From the NCBI RefSeq assembly GCF_946885855.1, contig NZ_CAMPHH010000045.1, positions 1 through 16,317 on the forward strand: a stretch of DNA of 16,317 nt. The letters run 5' to 3'. This document shows positions 6,728 through 13,364 of this stretch, in pieces (the first letter of the stretch is position 1; the number at the start of each line of letters is the position of its first letter). The notes below the pieces were generated by a model. That model saw only the letters and a program-made list of their open reading frames with translations. It was not told the DNA's origin and made no database searches. The stretch is from an uncultured Actinotalea sp. Its GTDB lineage: Bacteria > Actinomycetota > Actinomycetes > Actinomycetales > Cellulomonadaceae. Position numbers and translations under genes: made by a program.

Positions 6728-7108
6728 GTGCCCATCAACTACGCCTACCCCGACGGTCAGGTGCGGCTCCTCGTCGGCGACGTCGACGAGGACAACCTGC
6801 TGCTCACCGACGACCAGGTGCACGGGTTCCTCACCATGCACGGGGTGCCCGCCGACGCCGCGGAAGCGCCCGTCGCGGCGATCCGACGCGCGGCCGCGGA
6901 CGCCCTGGACACCATCGCGTCGTCCGAGGCGCTCGTGTCGAAGAAGATCCGCTCCCAGGACCTCAGCACCGACGGGCCGGCTGTCGCCGCGGCGCTGCGC
7001 GCTCACGCCGTCCAGCTGCGGGTCCTCGCCGATGCCGCGGACGACGACGACGTCGACCCGGTGGCCGTGCTCGAGTTCGCCCCGCACCCGCACCGGGTGT
7101 GGCCGTGA
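6728..7108 (+). CDS. Head-tail connector (gp6-like adaptor) protein
   Basis: The GTG at 6728 has GGAGG 6 nt upstream; the frame is open far upstream but only as a shadow of the capsid gene. The 126-aa product begins PINYAYPDGQVRLLVGDVDEDN and continues LLTDDQVHGFLTMHG, then an Ala-rich helix (AAIRRAAADALDTIA) and KKIRSQDLSTDG. This order, an early D-x-D and a D-D-x-V turn followed by amphipathic helices, is typical of HK97 gp6/SPP1 gp15-type adaptors, which form a ring under the portal and join head to tail. It is the first gene of a tightly packed neck module: its stop overlaps the next start by 4 nt (GTGA). Confidence 0.78.
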   Translation: MPINYAYPDGQVRLLVGDVDEDNLLLTDDQVHGFLTMHGVPADAAEAPVAAIRRAAADALDTIASSEALVSKKIRSQDLSTDGPAVAAALRAHAVQLRVLADAADDDDVDPVAVLEFAPHPHRVWP

Positions 7109-7533
7109 GCCCCCTGCCGGGCACCCGGGTGGTGCACCCGCGCTGGTCCGGGCATCACCGCCCCACCACCGCGGGCTCGCGGACCGCGACGTGCACGATC
7201 ACCACCGGCGGCGCCGGCGACTGGTCCCCCACCACAGGCCCGACCGCCGGCACCGCGACCGTCGTGCACACCGGCACATGCCGGGTGCAGGCCCTCAACT
7301 CCGGGGCGAACGCCGTCGACGCCGCCGGCCAGATCGTCGTACGCCGCCCCTACCTCGTCACGATCATCTCCGACGCGCCCGACATCCCCGTCGGCGCGCG
7401 CGTCCGCATCGACACCTGCCCGAACGACGCCCGCCTCATCGGGAAGACCCTCACCGTGGCGGACCCGAAGTACGGGTCGCTGCGCTTCGACCGGGACCTG
7501 CTGTGCGACCTGGACCTCACCAACCAGACCTGA
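7105..7533 (+). CDS. Neck/head-closure protein, DUF6093-like
   Basis: The GTG at 7105 overlaps the previous stop in a GTGA, so it is translationally coupled. The 142-aa product begins MSPLPGTRVVHPRWSGHHRP and includes TATCTITTG, CRVQALNSG and an end segment with KTLTVADPKYGSLRFDRDLLCDL. I recognise this as the DUF6093 pattern found between adaptor and gp10-like genes in many actinophages. From position it should be a head-closure or stopper component; the family itself has no firm biochemical role. Four Cys residues are present without an obvious zinc spacing. Confidence 0.68.
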   Translation: MSPLPGTRVVHPRWSGHHRPTTAGSRTATCTITTGGAGDWSPTTGPTAGTATVVHTGTCRVQALNSGANAVDAAGQIVVRRPYLVTIISDAPDIPVGARVRIDTCPNDARLIGKTLTVADPKYGSLRFDRDLLCDLDLTNQT

Positions 7534-7543
7534 GGGGGCCGGG

Positions 7544-7921
7544 ATGGGCAGCGTGTGGTTCGACGGCGCGGACGACCTCAACCGGCTCTCCGCGGACCTG
7601 CGCGGCGCCAGCGACCGGGTCGGCCGCGCCGCCCAGCAGGTGATCCGCAAGACGACGCTGGATGTGGAGCGCGACGCGAAGGCGTTCGCTCCCGTGGACA
7701 CCGGGATGCTGCGCTCGAGCATCGGGCACTCCGACCTGCGCCGCATCGGCCAGTACGGCGTCCTCGAGGCGGAGATCGGCCCGTCAGCCAGCTACGGCGC
7801 GTTCGTCGAGTTCGGGACGTCCCGGCAGGCCCCGCAGGCGTACATGGGCCCGGCCCTGGACCGCAACGCGCCGGCGTTCGTCGCCGCGATGGAGCAGCTC
7901 GCCGGCGAGGTCCTCCCGTGA
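7544..7921 (+). CDS. HK97 gp10-like neck/tail completion protein
   Basis: The ATG at 7544 follows GAGGGGG with about 6-nt spacing, 10 nt after the preceding stop. The 125-aa protein starts with FDGADDLNRLSADLRGAS, a helix, and then has the family signature: AFAPVDTGMLRSSI at about 46-59, followed by ASYGAFVEFGTSRQAPQAYMGPAL, where the YGAFVEFGT and P-A-L ends are diagnostic of HK97 gp10-type proteins. These small proteins act at the head-tail joint or in tail completion in long-tailed phages. The gene overlaps the next start by 4 nt. Confidence 0.88.
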   Translation: MGSVWFDGADDLNRLSADLRGASDRVGRAAQQVIRKTTLDVERDAKAFAPVDTGMLRSSIGHSDLRRIGQYGVLEAEIGPSASYGAFVEFGTSRQAPQAYMGPALDRNAPAFVAAMEQLAGEVLP

Positions 7922-8325
7922 CGTCGCCGGTCGAGCTCCACGCGGCCGTGCTCGCCGCGCTCGAGGCGATCCCGCACGTCGCCGCGCACGACGGCCGCGT
8001 GCCGAAGGATCTGCCGGCCGACAGCGAGGGCCGCGTATACCCGTACGCCGTGCTGTGGGGATCTCCCGGGCACACGCCCACGGAGGGTCGGAACCTCGAA
8101 GGCGACGCGGACGGTGCCCTGGAGTGGCCCGTGCAGGTCACCGTTGCCGCCGGCGACATCACCTGGTGCCTCGCCGCGTGCGCCGAGGTCCGCGCCGCCC
8201 TCGACGGCCTCCGCTTCCACGGCGGCGTCCTGCAGGAGGAGCCCGGCGCCGGGGTGCGCCCGGACGACGACACCACCCCGCCGCGGTTCTACGCACCCCT
8301 GCTGTTCCGGTCCCTGCACCCCTGA
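7918..8325 (+). CDS. Probable tail terminator protein
   Basis: The GTG at 7918 overlaps the gp10-like stop (GTGA). The 135-aa product starts SPVELHAAVLAALEAIPHVAAHDG, then has VYPYAVLWGSPGHTP, a beta-rich centre with WPVQVTVAAGD and a helix WCLAACAEVRAALDGL. The opening helix, Pro-Tyr-Ala-Val strand and central W/V strand followed by a helix match the small alpha/beta fold of lambda gpU-like tail terminators, which cap the tail tube. The position, directly after the gp10-like gene and just before the tail tube, is where this protein is normally encoded. Sequence identity in this family is low, so position carries much of the weight. Confidence 0.65.
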   Translation: MTSPVELHAAVLAALEAIPHVAAHDGRVPKDLPADSEGRVYPYAVLWGSPGHTPTEGRNLEGDADGALEWPVQVTVAAGDITWCLAACAEVRAALDGLRFHGGVLQEEPGAGVRPDDDTTPPRFYAPLLFRSLHP

Positions 8326-8381
8326 CCCTTGCCGCCCCCGACCGTCGGGGTGCGTCACCGCCGCCCCGAGGAGGCACCGTC
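8326..8381. other. Short spacer with a small hairpin
   Basis: This 56-nt gap contains CCCCGA (8336-8341), a CCG loop, and TCGGGG (8345-8350). The stem is only 6 bp with a 3-nt loop, so I would not call it a terminator with confidence. GAGGAGG about 7 nt before 8382 is the ribosome site of the next small gene. Confidence 0.35.
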
Positions 8382-8537
8382 ATGGCGAAGTTCGTCACCG
8401 CGTACGACACGCGCACCGGGGAGGAGCTCCCCCACCCGGTGCCGAAGTCCTGGATCGACAAGGGCACCTTCCCGCACCTGTCCACCAGCAAGCCGGCCAA
8501 GAAGGCCGACGCCACCGTGACCAAGAAGGAGGGCTGA
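8382..8537 (+). CDS. Small conserved-type phage protein before the tail tube gene
   Basis: The ATG at 8382 has GAGGAGG 7 nt upstream; the open frame upstream is only a shadow of the tail terminator gene. The 51-aa product is MAKFVTAYDTRTGEELPHPV, then PKSWIDKGTFPHLSTS and a Lys-rich tail (KPAKKADATVTKKEG). Small Lys-rich proteins of this look commonly precede tail tube genes in actinophages, but none has a known function that I can name. The gene ends 1 nt before the tail tube start, so the two are probably translated together. The good ribosome site and tight packing argue that it is real. Confidence 0.72.
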   Translation: MAKFVTAYDTRTGEELPHPVPKSWIDKGTFPHLSTSKPAKKADATVTKKEG

Positions 8538-8538
8538 C

Positions 8539-9048
8539 ATGCCCCGGTCCCTGTTCGAGGGCAACATCCGCGTCGACGCCCTCGCCACCGCCCCCGCCGA
8601 CCCCGAGGCGATCAGCGTCGCGTCCGACCTCACCGGCGCCGTCGCCCTCTCCAAGGCGATCATGCGCGCCGGGTTCCGGCTGTCCCCCTCCGGGTCGGAC
8701 ACCCTCAACGAGGCCACCCTGGAGGACACCGGCAACGCCGTCGACTATGGCGCGTCCAACTTCGACGCGTCCATGACCCTCTTCCGGTACCTCGACGCGT
8801 CCGGGAAGTCCGACGCCACCCAGGACATCGCGTACGAGCTGTTCACCGGCAAGGGCATCTTCCTGTGGCTGGTCAAGCGCGTCGGCCCGTCCGCGAAGAC
8901 CCCGCTCGCCGTCGGCGACGTCGTCGACCTGTACCCGGTGGTCACCGACGACCCGCAGGACCCCACGGACCTCACCGGGTACGTGAAGTTCGTCCAGCCC
9001 CTCGGCGTCCAGGGCGGCGTCGTGCTGCGCACCGAGCTCGTCGCCTGA
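8539..9048 (+). CDS. Major tail (tail tube) protein
   Basis: The ATG at 8539 follows AAGGAGGG with good spacing. The 169-aa product begins MPRSLFEGNIRVDALATAP and is predicted to be mainly beta strand. SKAIMRAGFRLSPSGSDTLNEATLED, SNFDASMTLFRYLD and a C-terminal segment GYVKFVQPLGVQGGVVLRTELVA are typical of the tube-fold proteins of actinobacterial siphoviruses. It polymerises in hexameric rings around the tape measure. The location between a tail terminator and the chaperone pair is diagnostic. As with the capsid gene, the stop codon is soon followed by a strong hairpin, which suits a very abundant product. Confidence 0.88.
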   Translation: MPRSLFEGNIRVDALATAPADPEAISVASDLTGAVALSKAIMRAGFRLSPSGSDTLNEATLEDTGNAVDYGASNFDASMTLFRYLDASGKSDATQDIAYELFTGKGIFLWLVKRVGPSAKTPLAVGDVVDLYPVVTDDPQDPTDLTGYVKFVQPLGVQGGVVLRTELVA

Positions 9049-9058
9049 CACCACGACC

Positions 9059-9098
9059 CCTGGCCGGGCCCGACATCACGGGTCCGGGCCCGGCCAGG
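9059..9098 (+). terminator. Perfect 14-bp hairpin after the tail tube gene, with a repeat-complementary loop
   Basis: CCTGGCCGGGCCCG at 9059-9072 pairs exactly with CGGGCCCGGCCAGG at 9085-9098. The 12-nt loop contains TCACGGGTC (9076-9084), the exact reverse complement of the GACCCGTGA unit repeated downstream. There is no T run. Its location, 11 nt after the tail tube stop, suggests termination, attenuation or mRNA protection. The loop pairing with the repeats is treated as a finding. Confidence 0.8.
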
Positions 9099-9111
9099 AA
9101 CCAGCACCAAC

Positions 9112-9160
9112 GACCCGTGACCAGACCCGTGAGACCCGTGACGACCCGTGAGACCCGTGA
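9112..9160 (+). repeat. Five copies of GACCCGTGA
   Basis: Exact copies occur at 9112-9120, 9124-9132, 9133-9141, 9143-9151 and 9152-9160, so unit starts are 12, 9, 10 and 9 nt apart. The last four look like a duplicated pair, since 9124-9142 and 9143-9160 share the same order. A sixth copy, inverted, sits in the hairpin loop at 9076-9084. The array ends 14 nt before the chaperone ATG and lies in its 5' leader. It could be an RNA pairing element, a protein-binding array, or a slippage-expanded repeat. Confidence 0.9.
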
Positions 9161-9174
9161 ACAGGAGCACCCCC

Positions 9175-9759
9175 ATGGCCGGCGAAGCCTTCGGCATCCA
9201 CACCGACACCTCCCTCGACGAGACCCCCGACGTCGCCGAGGACACGTTCAAGCTCGACGACTGGATCCGCGGCATCCAGCCCACCATCCGCTCCGTCAAG
9301 CTGTACGGCCGGGCGGACCTCCTCGCAGACATCGACGAGCTCGACCGGCAGATCAAGGCCCGCCGCGCCGCCGGCCCCGAAGGTGAGGACTCCCTCGACG
9401 AGGAGTCCACCAGCGCGCTGCAGGACCGCCTCGAGCAGCTCTACGCCCAGTTCGCGGCGTCGGCGATCACGTTCCGCGTGCAGGGCCGCTCGGACCAGTG
9501 GCGCGACGACGCCCTGAAGCGGCTGAAGAAGGACGGGATCGACGACGAGAACGAACGCACCCTGCGCCTGCTCGCCGACTCCATCGTGTCCCCGGCCGGC
9601 GTGACGTACGAGCACCTCGTGCACCTGCAGCAGGTCTCCGAGCCGCAGGTGAAGATGCTGCTCGTCGCGTGGGGCATGGCCAACCACCAGCCCCCGCGGG
9701 TGGACGTCCCTTTCTCGCCCGCGTCCTCCGGCAAGACCGGTGGGCGCCAGTCCTCGTAG
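9175..9759 (+). CDS. Tail assembly chaperone, short (G-like) product
   Basis: The ATG at 9175 has AGGAG about 8 nt upstream. The 194-aa zero-frame product has an acidic N-terminus (LDETPDVAEDTFKLDDW), a helical middle (LADIDELDRQIKARRAAG, LQDRLEQLYAQFAAS) and a C-terminus ending SSGKTGGRQSS. Position between tail tube and tape measure identifies it as the lambda gpG-type chaperone, which coats the tape measure during tail assembly and is not kept in the virion. The middle section, ITFRVQGRSDQWRDD, is common in actinophage members. A canonical slippery site lies at 9708-9714, 45 nt before the stop codon. Confidence 0.85.
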   Translation: MAGEAFGIHTDTSLDETPDVAEDTFKLDDWIRGIQPTIRSVKLYGRADLLADIDELDRQIKARRAAGPEGEDSLDEESTSALQDRLEQLYAQFAASAITFRVQGRSDQWRDDALKRLKKDGIDDENERTLRLLADSIVSPAGVTYEHLVHLQQVSEPQVKMLLVAWGMANHQPPRVDVPFSPASSGKTGGRQSS

Positions 9760-10082
9760 CGCTCCGCACCGCGCGCGACTGGAAGGTCCCGCCCACCACG
9801 TTCTGGGGCGGAACCAGTCGGAAGTGGACCAGGGTCGACCGGCTCCTGGCGCAGGCGCTGACGGTGTACGAGCAGGACCTGCACCGGTGTGGGCACCACC
9901 TGTCCCGGTCGACGAACCCAGCCATGGCTGACGGGTACGAGGTCGACGCGGAGGTCATCTGCCAGGCGTGCGCCGCTGAGGCTCAGTTCCGCGAGGACAA
10001 CAAGGACCTGCCCGACGGGGCGATCGTCCGGGTGGTCGACACGTGGCCGGACGACGAGGAGCTACCGGCCTGGACGACGTAG
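9175..10082 (+). CDS. Tail assembly chaperone, -1 frameshift (GT-like) product
   Basis: This protein starts at the same ATG and changes frame by -1 at CCCTTTC. The zero frame is read through 9714, then reading continues from CTC at 9714 to TAG at 10080-10082, giving about 302 aa. The extension reads LARVLRQDRWAPVLVALRTA, then DWKVPPTTFWGG and a segment with HRCGHH and VICQACAA, a likely zinc site, as in many actinophage -1 products. The extension has no plausible start of its own. In lambda the longer form joins the tape measure to tail tube subunits, and the ratio of short to long forms matters. The last 21 nt overlap a convergent minus-strand gene. Confidence 0.85.
9708..9714 (+). promoter_or_regulatory. 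Programmed -1 frameshift slippery heptamer
   Basis: The bases C-CCT-TTC, read in the zero frame of the chaperone gene, fit X-XXY-YYZ exactly. Slipping back one base leaves CCC and TTT, which the same Pro and Phe tRNAs can read. Downstream, CGCCC (9716-9720) can pair with GGGCG (9742-9746), and CCGG (9728-9731) with CCGG (9737-9740), a modest stem that could help pausing. The open -1 frame continues to 10082. Confidence 0.82.
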
Positions 10083-10253
10083 CAGCCCGACGACGATCAG
10101 GGCGATCCCGAGCAGCGCCACGAGGAACGCGATCCCTGACGGGGTGCCGGTCACGAAGTTGCTGCCACCCCACACGAGGAACAGCACGCCGAGGATCAGC
10201 GGCCAGTTCGCTCGCAGCTGGGGCTTCTTCTCCAGGTCCGTCATGGCGGCCAT
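10062..10253 (-). CDS. Small two-helix membrane protein on the opposite strand
   Basis: The minus-strand ATG (complement of 10251-10253) has GGAG 4 nt upstream and opens a 63-aa frame; a second in-frame Met three codons later is also possible. After a charged, cytoplasmic-looking start (MTDLEKKPQLRAN), residues about 17-34 (WPLILGVLFLVWGGSNFV) and about 39-58 (GIAFLVALLGIALIVVGLL) are two clear hydrophobic helices separated by a short TGTPS turn; a basic RRPGR tail follows. It fills the 210-nt gap between chaperone and tape measure, where the plus strand has nothing. The function is unknown: it could be a moron for superinfection exclusion or another envelope change. A holin is less likely, since it is antisense within the tail operon with no endolysin nearby. 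Confidence 0.7.
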   Translation of the reverse strand: MAAMTDLEKKPQLRANWPLILGVLFLVWGGSNFVTGTPSGIAFLVALLGIALIVVGLLRRPGR

Positions 10254-10273
10254 TCAACTCCACAGCGCTGACT

Positions 10274-10295
10274 CACGGGAGGTGGTGGTCCCGTG
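10274..10295 (+). promoter_or_regulatory. Hairpin enclosing the tape-measure ribosome site and start codon
   Basis: CACGGGA at 10274-10280 pairs exactly with TCCCGTG at 10289-10295 around an 8-nt loop. The Shine-Dalgarno GGGAGG (10277-10282) begins in the left arm, and the GTG start (10293-10295) forms the end of the right arm. If it folds, initiation on the tape measure would be partly blocked. Confidence 0.55.
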
Positions 10296-13200
10296 GAGCG
10301 TTCCGTCGTCGTCCGGCTCCGGGCGGAGATCGCCGACTTCCGCCGGCAGATGGCGGACGCCACCCAGGCGGTCGAGAAGGTCGGACGGCAGACGGAGGAC
10401 ACCTCCCGGAAGGCCACCACCGCGGCCGGCCGGATGGTGCAGTCGGCGACCGACAACCGTCAGGCGTGGGACACCGCCGGGACTGCCCTCGTCGGCTTCG
10501 GGACGGTCACGGTCGCCGCCCTCGGCGCGTCCGCGATGGCCGCGGTCCAGTGGGAGTCCGCCTGGACGGGCGTGCTCAAGACGGTCGACGGGACCCCGGC
10601 GCAGCTCGACGCCGTCGAGGACGGCCTGCGTGACCTTGCCCGGACGCTGCCGTCCACGCACGAAGAGATCGCGGCCGTCGCGGAGGCCGCCGGCCAGCTC
10701 GGTGTGCGCACCGGCGACATCGTCGACTTCACCAAGGTCATGATCGACCTCGGGGAGACCACGAACCTCTCCGCCGACGAGGCCGCGACGGCCATCGCGC
10801 AACTGATGAACGTCATGCAGACCGCCCCGAAGGACGTGGGGCGGCTCGGCGCGGCGCTCGTCGCGCTCGGCAACGACGGCGCGTCGACCGAGCGCGACAT
10901 CATCCTCATGGCCCAGCGCATCTCCGGGGCCGGGCGGATCATCGGCCTCACCGAGGGCGAGGTCCTCGGGCTCGCCAACGCCCTGTCGTCCGTCGGCATC
11001 GAGGTGGAGGCCGGCGGCACGGCGATCTCCACCGTCCTGACCGACATCGCCAAGGCCGTGTCGCAGAACAGCGACGACCTGCAGGCGTGGGCGCGGGTCG
11101 CCGGGATGAGCGCCGAGGACTTCGCGCGCGCGTTCCGGGAGGACCCGGCGGAGGCGTTCGCGCTGTTCGTCGACGGCCTGGGCCGCATGCAGGCCGCCGG
11201 CGAGGACGTCTTCACCACCCTGGACGACCTGGGGCAGGCCGACGTCCGCGTGTCCCGCGCGCTCCTGACGATGGCGACGTCCGGGGACCTGCTGCGGTCC
11301 TCGCTGGAGCTCGGGAACCAGGCGTGGCAGGACAACACCGCGCTCGCCGAGGAGGCCGCGAAGCGGTACGACACCACCGCGGCGAAGGTCGAGATCGCGC
11401 GGAACGGGATCAACGACGCCGCGATCACCCTCGGGGACACGTTCCTGCCGGTCATCGCCGACACCGCGGAGGCTGTCGCGGATCTCGCCGAGTGGTTCGG
11501 CCGGCTGCCCGCGCCTGTGCAGCAGTCGATCGCGGGGGTCAGCGGTGTCGCCGGGGTCGCCGCTCTGGCGGCCGGCGCGTTCCTGCTGACGTTCCCGCGG
11601 GTGATCGAGACGGTGCGGGCGTTCCGGGAGCTGCAGGCGATCAGTCCTGGCGTCGCGACGAACCTTGGCCGGGTCGGGAAGGCCGCAGGCGTCGCCGGCG
11701 CCGCGTTCGCCGCGTTCAGCATCCTCGACATGGTCACGTCGTCGCTGGCGAAGAGCACGGCCTCCATGGAGGCCACGACCGCAGCGGTGCTCGCCCTCGG
11801 CGAAGCGAGCACGGACCTGGACGCGATCTTCTCGTCGTTGTCAAACAGCGGACTGTCGTTCCGGGAGATCGACGGGCTGTCCGGTGCGATCGAGCGTCTC
11901 GTGGACCCGACCCTCATCGACCGGATGAACGACCTGGGACGCGAGATCACCTCCTTCGGGCGCTCCGAGGGCGGCTCCGACAGGGACGCGATCGTCAAGC
12001 AGTTCAACGCGATCGGCGACTCCCTCGCGTTCCTCGTCGAGTCCGGGAACGTCGACATCGCCCGCCGCCAGTTCGAGCTCCTCCGCGGCGAGTGGGAGGC
12101 GCAGGGCGGCAAGATCGAGGACCTCCGCGCCCTCGTCCCGGCGTACGTCGACTCCCTCACCGGCCTGTCGAACGAGGCCCAGGTCGCCGACGAGTCCACG
12201 GCCGGCCTGACGGAGCGGTTCAACGAGCTCACCGGCGCGACCGAGCAGCTCACCGACGAGCAGATCCGCTGGCGCGAGGAGCTCGCCGGGATCAACGCCG
12301 CGTTCGTCGAGCCCCTTGCCGCCTATGACGCGCTGATCGCGAAGAACCAGGAGGCAGCGCAGGCCGCCGCGGACGCCACCGAGTCCACCGAGGACTCGTG
12401 GGAGGACTTCATCGGCGGATTCCCCGCGACGGTCGAGGGATACCTCGCCGAGCTGCAGGCGATGGTCGACGCCCAGAACGCGTGGGAGACGAACATGCTC
12501 CTGCTGTCCGGGCGGGTGTCCCAGGGCACCTTGGACGAGCTCGCACGGATGGGTCCTGAGGGTGCGCCGCTGGTCGCCCAGCTCGTCAACGCGTCCGACG
12601 AGGAGCTGCAGCGCATGGAGGCGCTGTTCGGGGAGCGGGCCGGGAACGCGACGGGCCAGTTCGCGACGACCTTGACGTCCGCGGCGCCGATCATCGCCGC
12701 GGCGGGCCGGCAGCTCGGCCAGGGTGCCGCGAACGAGATCGCGGCGAAGCTCGCGGCCGGGACGCACACGGTCGAGGACATCATGCGCGAGTACGAGCTC
12801 GAGATCGAGAGCATCCGTCCGACGATCGACGTCGACACCGCGAACGCTCTCGCGGAGATCGACCGCCTCCGGGCGCGGGCCGGTGCGACCATCCAGATGC
12901 GTGTGGACACCGTGCCCGGGTACTCGCCGGCGACCTCGCCGGTGTCGATCCGCCGAGCTCGAGGCGGCGGGGTGTTCGGACGCGGGACTGAGACGTCCGA
13001 CTCCGTCCCCGCCCTCCTGTCGCACAACGAGCACGTGTGGACGGCCGCGGAGACCCGTGCCGTCGGCGGGCATGGCGCGATGGCGCAGCTCCGCGCGGCA
13101 GCGCTCCGCGGAGACCTCCGCGGGCTCCACCCCACCGCGACGATGCGCTTCGCGAACGGGGGATCACCCGCCTGGACGAGTTCGGTCGCTTCGGCAGCGG

Positions 13201-13364
13201 TGGCGCGCCCCGGCGCATCTGCAACTGCCCTTCCAACCCACGTGACGCTCGTGGACGAGTCCGGTGCTCTCCTGGCTCGCGCTCGCGTGGTCGCCGGCGA
13301 AGTGGTGGATGAGACCTTCTCCCCGCTGCGCCGCGAGATGCGACAGAAGAACGGGGTGCGCTGA
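10293..13364 (+). CDS. Tape measure protein
   Basis: The 1023-aa protein starts at GTG 10293. The N-terminus is coiled (VRLRAEIADFRRQMADATQAVEKVG), then a hydrophobic stretch near 64-85. A TP901-type tape-measure core follows, with LARTLPSTHEEIAAVAEAAGQLG and TNLSADEAATAIAQLMNVMQ around 110-175 and GIEVEAGGTAISTVLTDIA near 239-257. A second hydrophobic block lies near 411-435 and a third near 463-480; these could form the channel-making part during DNA entry. The C-terminus has GGGVFGRGTETSDSVPALLS near 890, the G-T-x-T-S-D-S-x-P-x-L-S motif common near tape-measure ends. At roughly 1.5 Å per residue the tail would be about 150 nm. The stop overlaps the next start by 1 nt. Confidence 0.93.
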   Translation: MERSVVVRLRAEIADFRRQMADATQAVEKVGRQTEDTSRKATTAAGRMVQSATDNRQAWDTAGTALVGFGTVTVAALGASAMAAVQWESAWTGVLKTVDGTPAQLDAVEDGLRDLARTLPSTHEEIAAVAEAAGQLGVRTGDIVDFTKVMIDLGETTNLSADEAATAIAQLMNVMQTAPKDVGRLGAALVALGNDGASTERDIILMAQRISGAGRIIGLTEGEVLGLANALSSVGIEVEAGGTAISTVLTDIAKAVSQNSDDLQAWARVAGMSAEDFARAFREDPAEAFALFVDGLGRMQAAGEDVFTTLDDLGQADVRVSRALLTMATSGDLLRSSLELGNQAWQDNTALAEEAAKRYDTTAAKVEIARNGINDAAITLGDTFLPVIADTAEAVADLAEWFGRLPAPVQQSIAGVSGVAGVAALAAGAFLLTFPRVIETVRAFRELQAISPGVATNLGRVGKAAGVAGAAFAAFSILDMVTSSLAKSTASMEATTAAVLALGEASTDLDAIFSSLSNSGLSFREIDGLSGAIERLVDPTLIDRMNDLGREITSFGRSEGGSDRDAIVKQFNAIGDSLAFLVESGNVDIARRQFELLRGEWEAQGGKIEDLRALVPAYVDSLTGLSNEAQVADESTAGLTERFNELTGATEQLTDEQIRWREELAGINAAFVEPLAAYDALIAKNQEAAQAAADATESTEDSWEDFIGGFPATVEGYLAELQAMVDAQNAWETNMLLLSGRVSQGTLDELARMGPEGAPLVAQLVNASDEELQRMEALFGERAGNATGQFATTLTSAAPIIAAAGRQLGQGAANEIAAKLAAGTHTVEDIMREYELEIESIRPTIDVDTANALAEIDRLRARAGATIQMRVDTVPGYSPATSPVSIRRARGGGVFGRGTETSDSVPALLSHNEHVWTAAETRAVGGHGAMAQLRAAALRGDLRGLHPTATMRFANGGSPAWTSSVASAAVARPGASATALPTHVTLVDESGALLARARVVAGEVVDETFSPLRREMRQKNGVR

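Noticed and set aside
8336..8350. Terminator between the tail terminator gene and the 51-aa gene
   Set aside because: The stem is only 6 bp with a 3-nt loop and no T run, far weaker than the two clear hairpins.
9112..9160. CRISPR-like array
   Set aside because: The repeats are only 9 bp with 0-3 nt between units; there are no spacers and no cas genes.
10062..10253. Holin
   Set aside because: Two membrane helices and small size fit, but the gene is antisense in the tail operon and no endolysin is in the window. Left as a membrane protein of unknown role.
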